This document shows positions 43,401 to 55,689 of a stretch of 64,000 bases of DNA, piece by piece. This stretch comes from Alligator mississippiensis. Its lineage: Eukaryota > Chordata > Crocodylia > Alligatoridae. Below the pieces are notes generated by a model. It was not told the DNA's origin. It saw only the letters and a list, made by a program, of their open reading frames with translations, and made no database searches. Location of the stretch: the NCBI RefSeq assembly GCF_030867095.1, contig NC_081828.1, positions 573,001-637,000 of the forward strand, in the 5' to 3' direction. Positions within the stretch are counted from its first letter, which is position 1. Every line of letters starts with the position of its first letter. A program made the translations under genes and the position numbers.

Positions 43401-46299
43401 CAAACTGTCATAACAAGGTGAAAGCAATTAAAAATCCTTTGATAATGTCCCTTAGAAGATCACGATGTGATATTCTTACTGGATTTGTTTGAATGGTCAT
43501 AAAATGTGCACTTGGTTTAGGTCTTTTGGAAAATGCAAGAGCAGGCAGATTTGTGAAACGTGTGTGCGCGCCAAGGTGACTGTAATGGCTCCGTCTGTCA
43601 GGTAAACACATAATTAGGATGTTTCCAAATAAATATATTACGCACATGATTGAAGCCAATCCAGACTGCAGTATAAATATTATGCTTTTTAAAAAGTTGC
43701 ATAATTATATCCCTACCCATGAAGCCTTTTCCCTGATAGGTATCTATTTATGCAACACCATACTGTGCAGTGTGCATGTGCTCTTCCACAGGTGCAGTGG
43801 CAGAGCCTTGCTGCATATGCAGTGTGGCTGATTTTTAAACTGAAATATCTTAGCTGCCTCTCAGAGTACCAACTCTGCTTCCACCTCTTTGCCTAATTGC
43901 TTCTTAGATTTATTGTTTAATTAAAAGTGTTCCTGGGTTATACCAGCAACAAATCCTATTAATGTTTGTTTGTTTGTTTTACATATGAATATGGGGGGCT
44001 GAATCTCTTGATTTTAAAATAATTGCTTGCTCCTGGGATGCTGTTTGCCAGATTTCATCTTGGGATAAATGCCGGAATTTGAAATGTATAATGGTAGCAA
44101 TGACAAAGCTTCCTCCGCAGCGTTGCAAATAGCAGTACTAAACACCATTTTTAAAGACCAATGCAGGAGACATTTTAAACCAATGCTATTCAGCCTATTC
44201 TTTATTATACAGTGTCCTCCGTATGGAGTGATTCGGAAGGCTTCAGAAAGAATTCATCATGAGACAGAAAGAGAAAAAGTTTAGGATGGCACCTGGAGAG
44301 AGGGAGCGACTTGGTGAGACTTAGCTGGGGAGCACGGGATGCAGGTAGAGAGGAAAGACCCGCCTCACCTCAGAAAAGCCCCAAGCAGAGGACAGAAAGG
44401 AGCCGTCTGAGCGTGAAAGCCGAGAGATGGGCAGGGTGGAGCTATCGCTGGAGCCTGCAATACCGGTTAAACTGTCTGTCCATTGAAGCAGGCTTCTCTC
44501 CTTACCTCTCAGGCCAGCCGAGAGCCCTTGCAGGTTGGAGTCAGAGACATCTTCCAGAAGTGGGCCCCACACATGCTACACATGGCACCTAACCACCCTG
44601 AGCCTGCAGACTGTTTGGGTGAGGATCTTTGACTCCAGCTTCCTGGACCTGCTCGTGGTAAAAGTCTGGATTCCAGATCAGAAGGTTTTATTTGGGCTCT
44701 TTGCTAAGGAAACACCGGAAATCTGGGAAAAGGTGCAAAGAGCTGGAATTTTAGAGACCCCCAGGTTCAAGAGAATCTAGCTCTTGCCGTGACGCGAGAC
44801 ATCTTATGCCAGTGTCTAGTACTAAAAGGATCTTTGAACGAGCAGACGAAGGAATAACAACCCCCAGTGGATGAAAATCAAAACCAGATGAATTCAAACG
44901 GGAAGGGGGGCTAGCCATTAGGAATGGGGTGGGGGGATTCTCCATCACGTGTAGCCCTTAAATCGCTGTCAGCGGTCTTTCTCAGGTTATGTTCTAGCTC
45001 AGCCGCAAGCTACGGAATGGAATTACTGGGTGAAATTCTCTCATCTGTACACGCGAGAGGTCGCACTAGCTGGTCATAGTGGTCATTTTTGGGTTGAGAA
45101 GCCATAAATCTATTACATTAGCTGAAAATCAAACTGTTGAGTCTTGCTATTAAAATACACAAGGGTTTGCAGGACATTCAAAGCACAATTTACTTCAAAT
45201 ACACTTGTTCATAAACAGGGCACGCTCACGCTGTGAACCTGGTGGGCATTTGGTGGAGACAGGAAGGCGTGTGGGGGAAAGTGCCATTCCTTGGAGCGGA
45301 TCTTCCTCTGCTCCCTTCCTCCAGCGTGACATACAAAAAGAAAAGAATGGACTAGTTAAAAATAGACCCTCCGGATTCACTCATGCACTTTGGCAGCTTT
45401 ATGCCACAATGTAAAAGCAGCGCTAAATCCAGCTAAGATAAACTGGATTTACAGCTGCTTTGCATCCTCAAAGCCCCATAGACCAGGCAGTGTGTCTGTA
45501 CCAACTCGTCTGGCCTGTACCGCGAACGTATCTGGGTTGAAAGGGTAAATGTGCTGTTTACTCTGGAAACCTCTGGATTCCAGGCGGTGCCCCTGCACGC
45601 GCACGCACGTCCCTCCCCGTCGCAGCCGGCGGGCTGCAGCGCCTGCCTCTGCGGTGGGGAGCTGCGTGGGGATGGGGAACCACCTCGTCCCCCTTCCCGC
45701 CACGGCACAGCGAGGCAGCCCGGCCCCGGCGTTGTGTCTCACTCTCGGCAGTTTCAGCTCGTATCGGTTCAGATTGTTCTAAATTGACTCTCAAGACTAC
45801 GTGAGGACATGTGATGAGCTGTAGAAATGCCTTGCACTCAGAAGAGCATATTTGTATTATTTTTTAAAGATTACTTAGTATTTCATTAGAGTGAAATTTT
45901 GGGTGAAGGCTTGTTTCTCACCATCCAAGACAACCCGATTAATGCAGGCTTCTTTTCTCTGTTTTCTGAGTCCCCTCCCCCCATTCTTTTTTGTGTGTCT
46001 ATGTCCTCATACCTCCTTTAAGAAACTTAATTGTGCCTTTTCTTTTCAACTGAGGACTAATGGGGAGGGGAAGGGGGAATCCACTGCTTAAAGTTTCAGA
46101 ACCAATGTTGTCTCTGATAGTTGCCTTATTTTCCTTCAGTATCTTTTACATAGTAGCATTCTGAATGTAATTAAAAGCACAAAGCATAAATGAGAAGAGC
46201 CCCAAGAAGCTGTCTCTCTGAAAATAGCTAGTGTAATAAACTGTGGAAAGAAAAATAAAGAGAAAATGTAGGAGAGTATTTTTCTGCTTTTGTGAGGCT
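43401..46299. other. AT-rich non-coding stretch
   Basis: No gene recognised. A small (TTTG)n run lies at about 43,964-43,979. 44,290-44,780 and 45,580-45,740 are more GC-rich patches without identifiable content. Confidence 0.45.
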
Positions 46300-46395
46300 A
46301 CGGGAAGAGACGGACCGGATCAGGAGCGGTGTCTAGCTAGTCCAGTGTCCTGTCTCCGACAGCGGTCACCATCATCAGATGCTGCAGCGGGAGAC
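46300..46395. repeat. Possible dispersed repeat tail
   Basis: CTAGTCCAGTGTCCTGTCTC followed by CGACAGCGGTCACCATCATC matches a sequence shape common in sauropsid LINE-type 3' ends ('CTAGTCCAGTATCCTGTCTCCGACAGTGGCCA..ACCA'). The class is not determined. Confidence 0.45.
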
Positions 46396-47242
46396 ATTAG
46401 CCCCACATTTAGTCTGATCTTGAGTGAGACGGATTCGTACACACCCTGGACCAGGAAGCTCCATTTCCCCTCCCGAACGCTTGCCCCCAGACAGCTGCTA
46501 GGCACCACTCTCAACGCACGGCTGGAGGGCGCTCGGATGTCCTGGGCACGAGGAGGCCTGCACAAGAACCTACAAAGATCAGATTTGGCACTGCTGAAGA
46601 AGCAGCAAGAGGAGACTTGAAGGCCAGGAAGTGTGGGAAGGTTGAGGTGACTCCAAGATTTCTGGTTTTGAGCAGTCTGCAATAGATATGCTATACTGAA
46701 AGAACAACTGAGTCCCAGGTGGGTGACTTCAGTCCTCAAAGCACTTGGGGTTGGGGAGTGGGGGCGAGCTAGGCAGGTCAGAGAGCCCGTGAGCTGGGGC
46801 CCAGGATCCGCCCGGAAGAGGCAGCTACGGCTGAAAGAGACTCTCCAGCCTGAGAGCGCGGCTGATGTTGGAGCCGTTGCAGCTCTCCGTGGGGGAAGTG
46901 GCCAGGGGAGATAAAGGACTAAGGAGTGCTCAGCCAGCCGGATGATTTCATTTGTTGAACGTGCCCAGCCTTTCAGTGTTGGAGAGATGCCACCGCAAGT
47001 TGCTTATGTGAGCAGAGCCAAACATCACTCTCCCGGCACTGGTTGCAGAGCACTCATTGCTACGGCATGTGGGAGCCATCTCTCTCCACTTCAATCATAC
47101 CTTCCAGCCTCTTACTCTCAAGTTTGACTAAAGTTTGCCTCTCAGTTATTGCCTATCCCCTGCCTCCTTTCTGGGTCTTATGTCTTTCATTTCATGGTGG
47201 GTAGCCTTCTAAGGCTCTGAAATACATTTTAAGTGGTTTCCA
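46396..47242. other. Non-coding stretch, nothing recognised
   Basis: No gene or repeat recognised. Confidence 0.45.
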
Positions 47243-47312
47243 TGATGATGTATAGCACCCTGAGTATCTTGGCAGTGGCGATATTTATAAATAACAAGAT
47301 TATTGTCACCAT
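47243..47312 (+). repeat. MIR/CORE-SINE-like tail
   Basis: GATGATGTATAGCACCCTGA followed by GTGGCGATATTTATAAATAA and AAGATTATTGT follows the CORE-SINE tail 'TGTACAGCGCT.TGAGA...GGAGGCGCTATATAAATAA..ATTATT'. Confidence 0.5.
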
Positions 47313-48553
47313 TAGCAGCTGTTATTACATTCACAGGACCATACCACCCCACTTGAATTGAGATGGGAGGTTTGTTTAGACAAAATGGATTTTATGAAAT
47401 TTTGTTTCACTTGATAGCTTTCATAGCAAACTTATAACCTCCCACGCACAGTCCTGACACTTATATAGAAGCATTTGTGCCCTTGCAGCTGATGTCTGAA
47501 GTGCTCTGAAGGCTGCACCTGTTATTCCAACAGAGGTGACCTCAGAAACAAGAACACTATTCTGTGTAAACACCGAGTGAAGTAACTTTCCCAGTGTCTC
47601 TTCAAATAATACCCAAATATCTTTCCTTGTCAAAACCATGCACTCATCCTGTAGCAAATACAGTAAATCATGACAACCGGTGACTTATTTGAAGGCTGGA
47701 GCCCAAAGCAAGAGGTGTGGGTGCTGAAAGGGCTCTAACCAGTCATCAGCCTCTAAAATATTAAGCCATGAAATATATATCTGCTATTACAAAAGCATTT
47801 TTAAAGACCTGTCAAGACAGCTGTTTCCTCTTGCTCAAGAGGGGTGAATTAAAGGCACGCACCTCAGTGGGGGATTGTTTCACCCTATTCCCAAGCACGC
47901 CGTTCCCATGGAGTGAAACGTACCCCATGCCAAAGGCCAGTAAAAGCCCTATGCCCCTCAGATGTCCCACTCAGATGCATAGCCATTCAGTCATCCCTAG
48001 TTCTGGCCCTGTCCTCGGCCAGGTGAGAGTCTCGTCCACTGAGCCTAGCATGAGTTATGTGCCAGACCAGAAGAGGAAAATTACCCGGTGTTGGATTAAT
48101 ATTAAGGCAGAGATACCAAGCTTAGGTTACATACCATAATGGTTTTCCACTGAAACAGTGACCTAGCCATGCTGCGCACCTGCATTAGCCACCACACCCA
48201 AGTCTTTGCAGACCACCTGGGTAAATGAGCTGCGCCTGGGGAAAACACAGTCGATCGCAGCGGGGTGCAGTTCTGCTACTCGCATGATTGGAACAAGGCA
48301 TGCAGACATGCTGCAGTCTTGAGGCTACGGCAGCATTCACGGCCAACTGTGGCACCTATAACGTGGGTTGTGACCAGTGGAACCACAGCTCCGTGTCTCC
48401 TAGACAGAGCCCACCTCCTTCCTCGCAGGACTCATGGCAGATTGTGCCTCTCTCTCTAGATCTGTCCATGGTGTGCGGGGGGTTCCCGCACCTCCCGGGC
48501 CCAGACAGCGCTCCAACAACTCTTCTCCGCGCAGAAAAAATGCAATACACTTA
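47313..48553. other. Non-coding stretch, nothing recognised
   Basis: No gene or repeat recognised. Confidence 0.45.
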
Positions 48554-48555
48554 TA

Positions 48556-48776
48556 CAGGCAACCCCCCGCTTAGCGCTCTTAATTGATTCCTGAAAAAAT
48601 GAGCCTTAAGTGAAATGGAAAGTATTTGACGACCCAAGATGGCAACCGCGATTGTTTTTAATGACCCGAGATGGCGACCGCGAGCGTTATAACGAAACCT
48701 TCTGAGTGCTAAGTGAAATCAGGCATCAATTTAAAATGAGCGTTATAGCGAAATAGCGTCCAGCGGGGGATGCCTG
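48556..48776. mobile_element. Tc1/mariner-pogo-like MITE, 221 bp
   Basis: A complete small DNA-transposon-like element. It is flanked by TA on both sides (48,554-48,555 and 48,777-48,778), the target duplication of Tc1/mariner and pogo/Tigger elements. Its ends are imperfect inverted repeats of about 24 bases: CAGGCAACCCCCCGCTTAGC at the left, and the reverse complement of the right end begins CAGGCATCCCCCGCT. The interior has no coding capacity. It holds a two-fold degenerate unit, GACCCAAGATGGCAACCGCG then GACCCGAGATGGCGACCGCG. It would have been moved by a transposase encoded elsewhere. Confidence 0.85.
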
Positions 48777-48778
48777 TA

Positions 48779-50734
48779 GACGAGGTCTGCGGCTGGCTGC
48801 TGTGCAAACAATACATTACTTTCCTCACCTTCTCAGAACAAAGCATCCTGAACTCAGCATCACAATGAAGATACTTATTGTGCCTTAGAAATGTCAGGAT
48901 CAAATTTACTCTGTTTAAAAATTAAAGAAAAGTGGCTGGTAAATAGCAGCCTTGAAAACTCCTTCTGGGGTCTTTTCTGTTTGTGTGTCATTCCCGTGGG
49001 CACAGCCAGGATTTCTTAAAGGGGGTTTGGGGGCAGCAACTTGTGCTGCAGGGGTGGCTATGCACCCACTCCCAGGATCCCCCTCCCTGGGGCAGGCAGA
49101 CCACACTGCAGCAGCAGCAGCCAGGGACTTCTTAAACCCTCGATCAGGTAAGAATCTTGCCCCTGCCCTGCTCTTGGCACCCCTCCCTCCCCCCAATTCC
49201 TCCCTCTTGCCCTCTCCACTTACACCTGTCGGTGCAGGAAGAGGAGACCTGCCCCGCGTTGCCGCTGTCCCAGTCGCTCTTGCCCTGCTCCAGCTGGGGC
49301 TGCTTGAGGAGCTGAGGCCAGTGTGCGGCAGTGGCAGCAGTGGTGGGCAGGTTCCCACTCCCCCCGCCCCCGAGTCTGCTCCTGGGCTGGTGGGGAACAC
49401 TTTGGGGGCGCTGCTACCACTGTCCCCAGCTGATCCCAGCACCCTACCCTACACAGCCCAACCCGAGCAGGGCGGGAGCAGCTCTGGGGTCCGCATCTTC
49501 ACATCAGCTGGGGACAGCAGCAGGTGAGGAAGGAGAGATGGGAAGGGAGGGGACGTGGGGCTGAGAGCTGGGGAGCAGACTCTTACCTGCTTTGGGGTAA
49601 GACTTAACAACAAGTCCCCGAGCGCTGCTGCGAGGGGGGTGCAATGGTCCGCCCCGGGCATTCTCCGAAGGAGGAGGCTGTGGCGCACTTGCCTTTCCCA
49701 GTCACCTCTGTGCAATCCCCAGCCTTCAAATTATCTTTTGAGTTCTACCTCTGCTCTCAATAGGTCTGCATATGTGTAAGTGAGGACAAGACTTGGCTGT
49801 ACAATCAGGACTTGGATGATGATGAACACAAAAAGAATGGAATTAGCTCTGCAATGCTAAAAGGGCTACAGCGCATAAAATGTGATGGAAGTGGAGAATG
49901 AGTAGCTGCTATTTTCACAGAATCATTTTTCATAGCAGAAGTACACTTCAAGATACTTTTCTTGAATTATTCTTTTTTATTATTGCTTCTGCTATATTGG
50001 ACACAAGCTGAAAATCTGAGGCTTTTGAATGCAGGAAGAGGGTGCTGAGAGACTAAAAGTTTCAACCTCTGTAGCTGGGTCTACAAATCTGCTGCAAGGG
50101 TAAGGCGTGCCACTCCCTCTTCCATCTAAATGCTCATCAGGAGGAACACCTAATAAAAAAGCCACACCTGTACCTAATACTGTAGAACAGAGGATTCAAA
50201 TAGTTCAAGTTTGCAGTTTTGTGGCACAATGTTTCTAAAGCATTTGAAAACAGAAAAGTCTGCATCCTTTCTATGACTGTTCAGGACCATTTTTAAAATG
50301 TTTTAAAATATCTTCTGGTAACTTAGAAAAAGCCAAGTCAGACTAATACGAGTTTCCAGGAAATATTGCTTGCATTCGTGTGAGTCCAAGCAGAACGATC
50401 TTTGAGCCCAAAAGACAATGTCTTTGACAAAGTTTAAATGAGTTGAAAATATGAGTGTTGGTGGAATAATGGAGAAAAACTTCTTCATACTGAGATATAT
50501 TCACTGGTGGAAAAGGTACCTCGTCTTCAGAGGCAGGTATCAAAAGCCCCATTGCCTTCCCATCTTCTCCTGTCTGGCTCAGGTCAATGATGCCAGTTCC
50601 TCCTCCCTGGGTTGAGACGACCTGTAAGTGTGCAGTTTTCCCCTGCAAAGTGCTAGGGAAGTCACTGGGGATGAAGAAAGTTCAGCACCCCTCAGAAAAT
50701 ATTTAGAGAAGTGTCTGGTCACACAGTTCAGTCA
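48779..50734. other. AT-rich stretch with a GC-rich block
   Basis: 48,990-49,690 is noticeably GC-rich inside AT-rich flanks and has a 191-codon plus-strand frame (48,952-49,527) with no recognisable family. It could be an unidentified repeat or a decayed retrogene. The rest holds nothing recognisable. Confidence 0.4.
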
Positions 50735-50920
50735 CTAGAGAAGCAGTTTGGCCCCTGGGTTCAGTCCTCTATTCTGCACAGCCTCCCTTGACCTCATGCT
50801 CCAATTAGCCTTTCTGCATCTCAGCTTCATAGCTTAAAAACATGCCTACTTCACACAAGTGTTGTGAAGCGTGCAGATGCTCTAGCGATGGGATCTTTAT
50901 ACATTCCTGAGATAGATAGC
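50735..50920 (+). repeat. CORE-SINE (MIR-like)
   Basis: Follows the MIR/CORE-SINE layout in sense orientation. A tRNA-like box B remnant (CCTGGGTTCAGTCCTCTATT, about 50,754-50,773) is followed by the conserved core (CTGCATCTCAGCTTCATAGC...GCCTACTTCACACAAGTGTT, 50,814-50,863). The tail reads TGTGAAGCGTGCAGATGCTC...GCGATGGGATCTTTATA. The element is old and diverged. Confidence 0.7.
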
Positions 50921-52250
50921 ATCTCACTGACGGGAAGCCAAGTGCCCACTGGATTGTAAAGAGCCAGTACTGAAGGACTTGTAGATGGGCCAGTGTTGCG
51001 CTCATCCACAAGAAGGGCAGGAGGGAGGACCTGGGTAACGATAGGCCAGTCAGCCTTACTTCCATCCTAGGGAAAATCCTAGAAAAGTTCATCCAGGAGT
51101 CTATCTGCAATAAAGCTTGCAGAAGGTAAGATCCTGAATGACAGCCAGCATGGCTGCGTCACAGGCAGGTCTTGCCTTACCAACCTCATCTCCTTCTATG
51201 ACCAGGTCGCTCGCCACCTGGACACGAGACAGCAGGTTGACATTGTATACCTAGACTTCCAAAAGGCCTTTGAGCTAGTATCCCACGATGTCCTCGCAAG
51301 AAAATTGGAGGATTGTGGGCTTAACTCTGAGACAATCAGGTGGGTGAGAAACTGGCTGCAGGACAGGACCCAGAGAGTCATAGCGAATGGGTCTGTGTCA
51401 TCCTGGCAAGAAGTGGACAGCAGTGTCCCGCAGGGGTTGGTGCTTGGTCCAGTACTTTTCAACAATTTGGATGTGGGGGTGGAGAGATCACTGGCCACGT
51501 TCACGGACAACACCGAGTTGTGGGGGAGCGTGATCACGCTTAAAGACAGGCTATAATTACAGGTGGACCTAGACAGGCTAGCAAATTGAGCGGATCAGAA
51601 TCTGATGAAGTTCAGCGTTGAGAAATGTAAAGTGGTCCACCTCGGGACCAGCAACCCCCAACGCCCCTACAGGCTTGGCGGCACCAAACTGACCGGCACC
51701 ACGAATGGAAGGGACCTGGGGGTAATAAGACACCACAGTGTGAACATGAGTCAACAGCGCGATGCTGTATCCAGTAGGACAAACAACACCCTGGCGTGCA
51801 TCAATCAGTGCATCTCCAGCAAAGCCAAGGAGGGGATTCTTCTGCTCTACTCCGCGCTGGTGAGACCGCAGCTGGAGCACCGCGTCCGGTTCTGGGCACC
51901 GCACTTCACCAAGGACGTGAATAAGCTTGAGAGTGTCCAAAGAAGAGCCACCCATATGATCACAGTTTTGCTAGGGGAGTACATCAAGGGCTCGGTGAGC
52001 AACTGTTCACCAGGGTACCCGAGGGGAAAACCAGGAGCAATGGTCACAAACTCCTGAGACCGATTCAGGGTGTCCAGACTGTGGAATAAGCTCCCTCCAT
52101 GGGTGGTGCAATCACCTACCCTGGAAATCTTCAAAAGGAGACTAGACAGTCACCTCGTTGGGGTCAGCTGACCCCGTTACGTTTCCTGCTTGGTGCAGGG
52201 GGCTGGACCCGGTGATCTTCCGAGGTCCCTTCCGGCCCCTTGCCATCTGA
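50921..52250 (+). mobile_element. CR1 LINE, reverse transcriptase to 3' end
   Basis: A 1.3-kb plus-strand CR1, 5'-truncated. Reading order: a GQCCAHPQEGQEGGPG-type block (about 50,990), [20 protein letters not shown] (51,039-51,098), a break, then [19 protein letters not shown] (about 51,149-51,207). Next are DIVYLDFQKAFELVSHDVLA (51,239-51,298), NWLQDRTQRVIANGSVSSWQ and VPQGLVLGPVLFN. In the catalytic block the FADDTKLW motif reads FTDNTELW, so one of the two aspartates is Asn. The thumb, C-terminus and a 3' end with GAGGTCCCTTCCGGCCCC (about 52,222-52,239) follow. Stops and frameshifts are present. Confidence 0.9.
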
Positions 52251-52995
52251 CTCCAAAAGAAATACCAGATAGCTCTTTTTGGCTGTGAATAGAGGGCATG
52301 ATGAAGAAAGCAGGAACAATGCAGAGATCTTCAAAGAGCCAACAGAAAATGTGAAGGTACACTGGGAAGTAACTGAATGTCTGCAGGCCACGCGGAGCAA
52401 GGAGAGACCCCGTAACTAATATGATTTGTAGAAGGCCAGCTTGCTGGGTTTTGTAAGAGGTTTTTCTTAAATCACCATGGGGGTCAAGCCCTTTTCTGAT
52501 TTATATTGCTCTTTGAATTTATTTTTGGTGGGTGAAAGGCAATGGATTCACTGTACTGTGGCCTGGTGGCCTCATTTGTCCACAGAACAGCTGCAGCACA
52601 GGCAGTGACAAGAAATAATTACTCACCTGTATTTCTGCTTTTCTGAAGAGAGCACCTGACTGCATTCCCACTTTGGGGCGGCAGCTGTCTAGCACGAGGC
52701 AGGCCAGCACTCCCATAGCTCTCGGATTTTGGACCTTTGAAGAAGTGCCAGCTCCACCTGCTGCCAATACCAGCTGTCCGTGCTCCAGCGCCCCTCTTTA
52801 CCACATCCTGTTGCAGCAGGAAGCAGAGCGCTCGTACCCATTAACAGATGCCCACGGGATATTTACATGCCAGGAAGAGACTATCAGGGAAAAATGTTTC
52901 CAACCGTACCCCATCCTAGCTTCGTGCCAGGTGAGTGGGAGTTCATAGCTAGGCTTACTATTTATTTTTCTGATTGTGTCTTCAGGCATAAATCA
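52251..52995. other. Non-coding stretch, nothing recognised
   Basis: No gene or repeat recognised. Confidence 0.45.
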
Positions 52996-52997
52996 AG

Positions 52998-53232
52998 ATC
53001 ATAGACCCATTGTGCTTGGTGCTGCCCAAAAACATAGAAAAAGAGAGTCCCTGTTCCACAAAATGTACTAGCTAAACAGATGAGACAGACAAAAGGTGGT
53101 GGGGAAAAGGAGGATTTCTTGTGCCTATTTTACAGAGGGAGCCGAGGGGTTGAGAGATTAACCGAGTTGGCTAAGGTCACAAAGAGAGTCTGTGGCTGAG
53201 CGAGGTGTCCCAAGTTTCACACTCGTACTGTG
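52998..53232 (-). repeat. CORE-SINE/MIR-like, antisense
   Basis: Antisense to the element. The tail side reads CCATTGTGCTTGGTGCTGCC...AGAGTCCCTGTTCCACAAAA (53,008-53,062). The core reads CCTATTTTACAGAGGGAGCC...TTGAGAGATTAACCGAGTT (53,125-53,169), and GGCTAAGGTCACAAAGAGAG follows. This is the well-known antisense MIR pattern 'CCCATTTTACAGA.GAGGAAACTGAGGC...AAGTGACTTGCCCAAGGTCACACAG'. Confidence 0.75.
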
Positions 53233-53965
53233 ATCATCAATTTTCCTTTCTCCAGTCAAGCAATATCTTCAGAGAAGCAGACTCATGGGTGAGTAATTAT
53301 CCCTTGTCACAGATAACACAGGCTGGACTCCTACTCTTGGAGACTAAAATGCTTCAGGGACCTCTCTCCAAATCCATAGCTCCTCCAGTCACAAAAAAAC
53401 CTTTGCAAGTTTATTTTTATACGCAGGAGTATTACAGAGACTTCCCATAACACTGTCTACAACAGGAAGTGAGTGTTGGGGGAAATATTAAAAAGATGGT
53501 GAGCAGTCAGAGTCAAGATCACATCTTCAAGGTGTGCTGCAAGGGAGATCTACAGATGGAAAATATTTCTTTGCAGTTGCTCACAGTCAAGCATCAGACC
53601 AGATATTACCGGACATCATAAGCAGTGGCAGGAAACAGTAGTTTGCAAGAAGACCCTCCTCATGAAAAATCATTTCTGGAAAGGAAGTGCCTCGGATGGA
53701 TAATGTCCGTTAAACACATAGTGCAATCTCCCAGACTTCAGTAGGTCAGTCCCATAGAAACAACTTAGTGACCTATGTGGTATTAAAAAGCTAGTGACCT
53801 GATCCCTTGACATTACAGTATTCCAATATATTAACTGTAAACAAGACTCGTTCACAAATACATATACACCAGCCACTCCTCACCCTCCAGACAAAACAAG
53901 ACAGGAATAAAGGAGGGCTTTATAGTAATCATTTTTAATAGCATCAAGCAGCTCAGCAGAGATCT
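53233..53965. other. Non-coding stretch, nothing recognised
   Basis: No gene or repeat recognised. Confidence 0.45.
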
Positions 53966-53967
53966 GG

Positions 53968-54095
53968 CCCCAACTATGCCAGGTTTTGTACATCTGCACA
54001 GTCAGACGGACTGTCTCAGAAAACTTGCAATCTTAACAGACAGAGCAGACCAAGTGCATGGCAAACAAGGATGCAGAAAGGCAAGTGACCGGGCA
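53968..54095 (-). repeat. CORE-SINE/MIR-like, antisense, decayed
   Basis: CCCCAACTATGCCAGGTTTTGTACA, then CGGACTGTCTCAGAAAACTT and GCAATCTTAACAGACAGAGC, then GCAGAAAGGCAAGTGAC. Same order as the 52,998-53,232 element but more diverged. Confidence 0.5.
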
Positions 54096-55689
54096 CTGTA
54101 CGTAGGAGGCCAAGTGAAGAAAGACCCAAACCGACAGAATCCACCTGAGACTGTCCTATGTCTCTGCATGTGCAGCACCTAGCATGCTGCACCTCCACCC
54201 CAGGACAGAAATGTGCCTGAGGACCCTGTGTCCGTCCTGACCCTTCTGCTGACCCTGACGAACTCGGCTGTCGGTCTGCCTTGCATCGAAGGGCGCCCTG
54301 CACTGAGATGACATACACCTCAAGGATCTGAAGGGTTGACAAGCTGGCACGTCCTACACCATCGGATAATGATCTAGTCATGGAGCACCAAAGAACAATT
54401 CCTGGTTGACCCTACGTTCTTCAAATCCTCCAAGTACCGACCGCTCTGCTTCATGCAGCCAGATGCACCAAAACACCACATCTGGAGGCAGCTGTACTGT
54501 ATACTGAGGCTTCTTGCTTCAGAAGGCAAAACCTTGCTGGGTTGCTTCCATGGGACAGCTGTGTGCCTGGAACCGATGTATAGGGTCTGTAGCATGACTT
54601 AGTAGAGGCTTAGGGCACCAGAAGTTTATGCGCCAGGTACGATGAACCACAGTCACTGAAGGCCAGAATTTTAAGATATTTAAACACCTACAGGTCTCTT
54701 CAAATAGCTGGCCCACAGCAAAATTTCAGCGTCTCAACCAGCAAGCTTCCAAAACAGAGGAACATTTGGAAGTGGACTGATGTCATCATCTTTAACTCAG
54801 CAGTATTGACACCATCTTCGCTGAGGTCGAGTCCAACACGTGGATCACGTATTACTGTGAATTTCTGGGACGCAGGGAAGTCCTGATAACCTGCCTCCCG
54901 CTTTGCAGTTTTGCAGCAGTATGCGGACCGCCAGTTTGGGGAAAAAGATCTCAAACCTCAAGGCCTTTCTGAATCAAAGTCTCTCTCTCCAGGAGGCAGA
55001 AATACAAGACTAGGTCAGGTGCTTGTTGCAAGGTAGAGGCCAGACTGAACATGGATCAAATTATTCTCAGCTGGAAATTTGAGACGTTATTCCTTCAAAA
55101 ACTTGGGGCAACGACTCTGGGATGGAGAAAATGCTACGCCTCCCCTAAAGACTCTTCACCTTCTAATATCACTTTGGTTCAATCCGGAAAAGAACGAGAA
55201 AAAGACAGCACCTCTGTGCATCAGACAGATGTACTGGCACCCGAAACTCTGACGGGAAGCTCGATGCCGCAGGAGGCGCTGAGATGTCCAGGCCGTGCAC
55301 AGGACGCCAGCTCTGCTCACGCCTCGCGCACCAAAGCAGTATCCACACCTGAGGCACGTGAAGCAATAACCCACCGAGCACAAAAATAATTAATGCACTT
55401 AATCTACAGCAGCCAAGAAATTCTGCTCATCTCAAAGGCATGCAGATAACTTAGACAACTTCAGCCATGCAGATTAAAGCATCAAAAGAGCTACCAGCGA
55501 TGCAAGAAACTGCTTCTTGGTCCAGGGACTAGAGGGGAACCAGAACAAAGAGATAAGAGGATACGGAAAGGGCACAGATCTGAAGGCTGGAATAAGCCTT
55601 GACAGACACAGGCCCGTAGTCGATCACGGTTGAAATGGGCCTGAAACAGCAGCTGATCTGCTCGTCCGAGAGCGCCTCAAAGGGCCCAA
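54096..55689. other. Non-coding stretch upstream of the CpG island
   Basis: No gene or firm repeat recognised. Confidence 0.45.
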
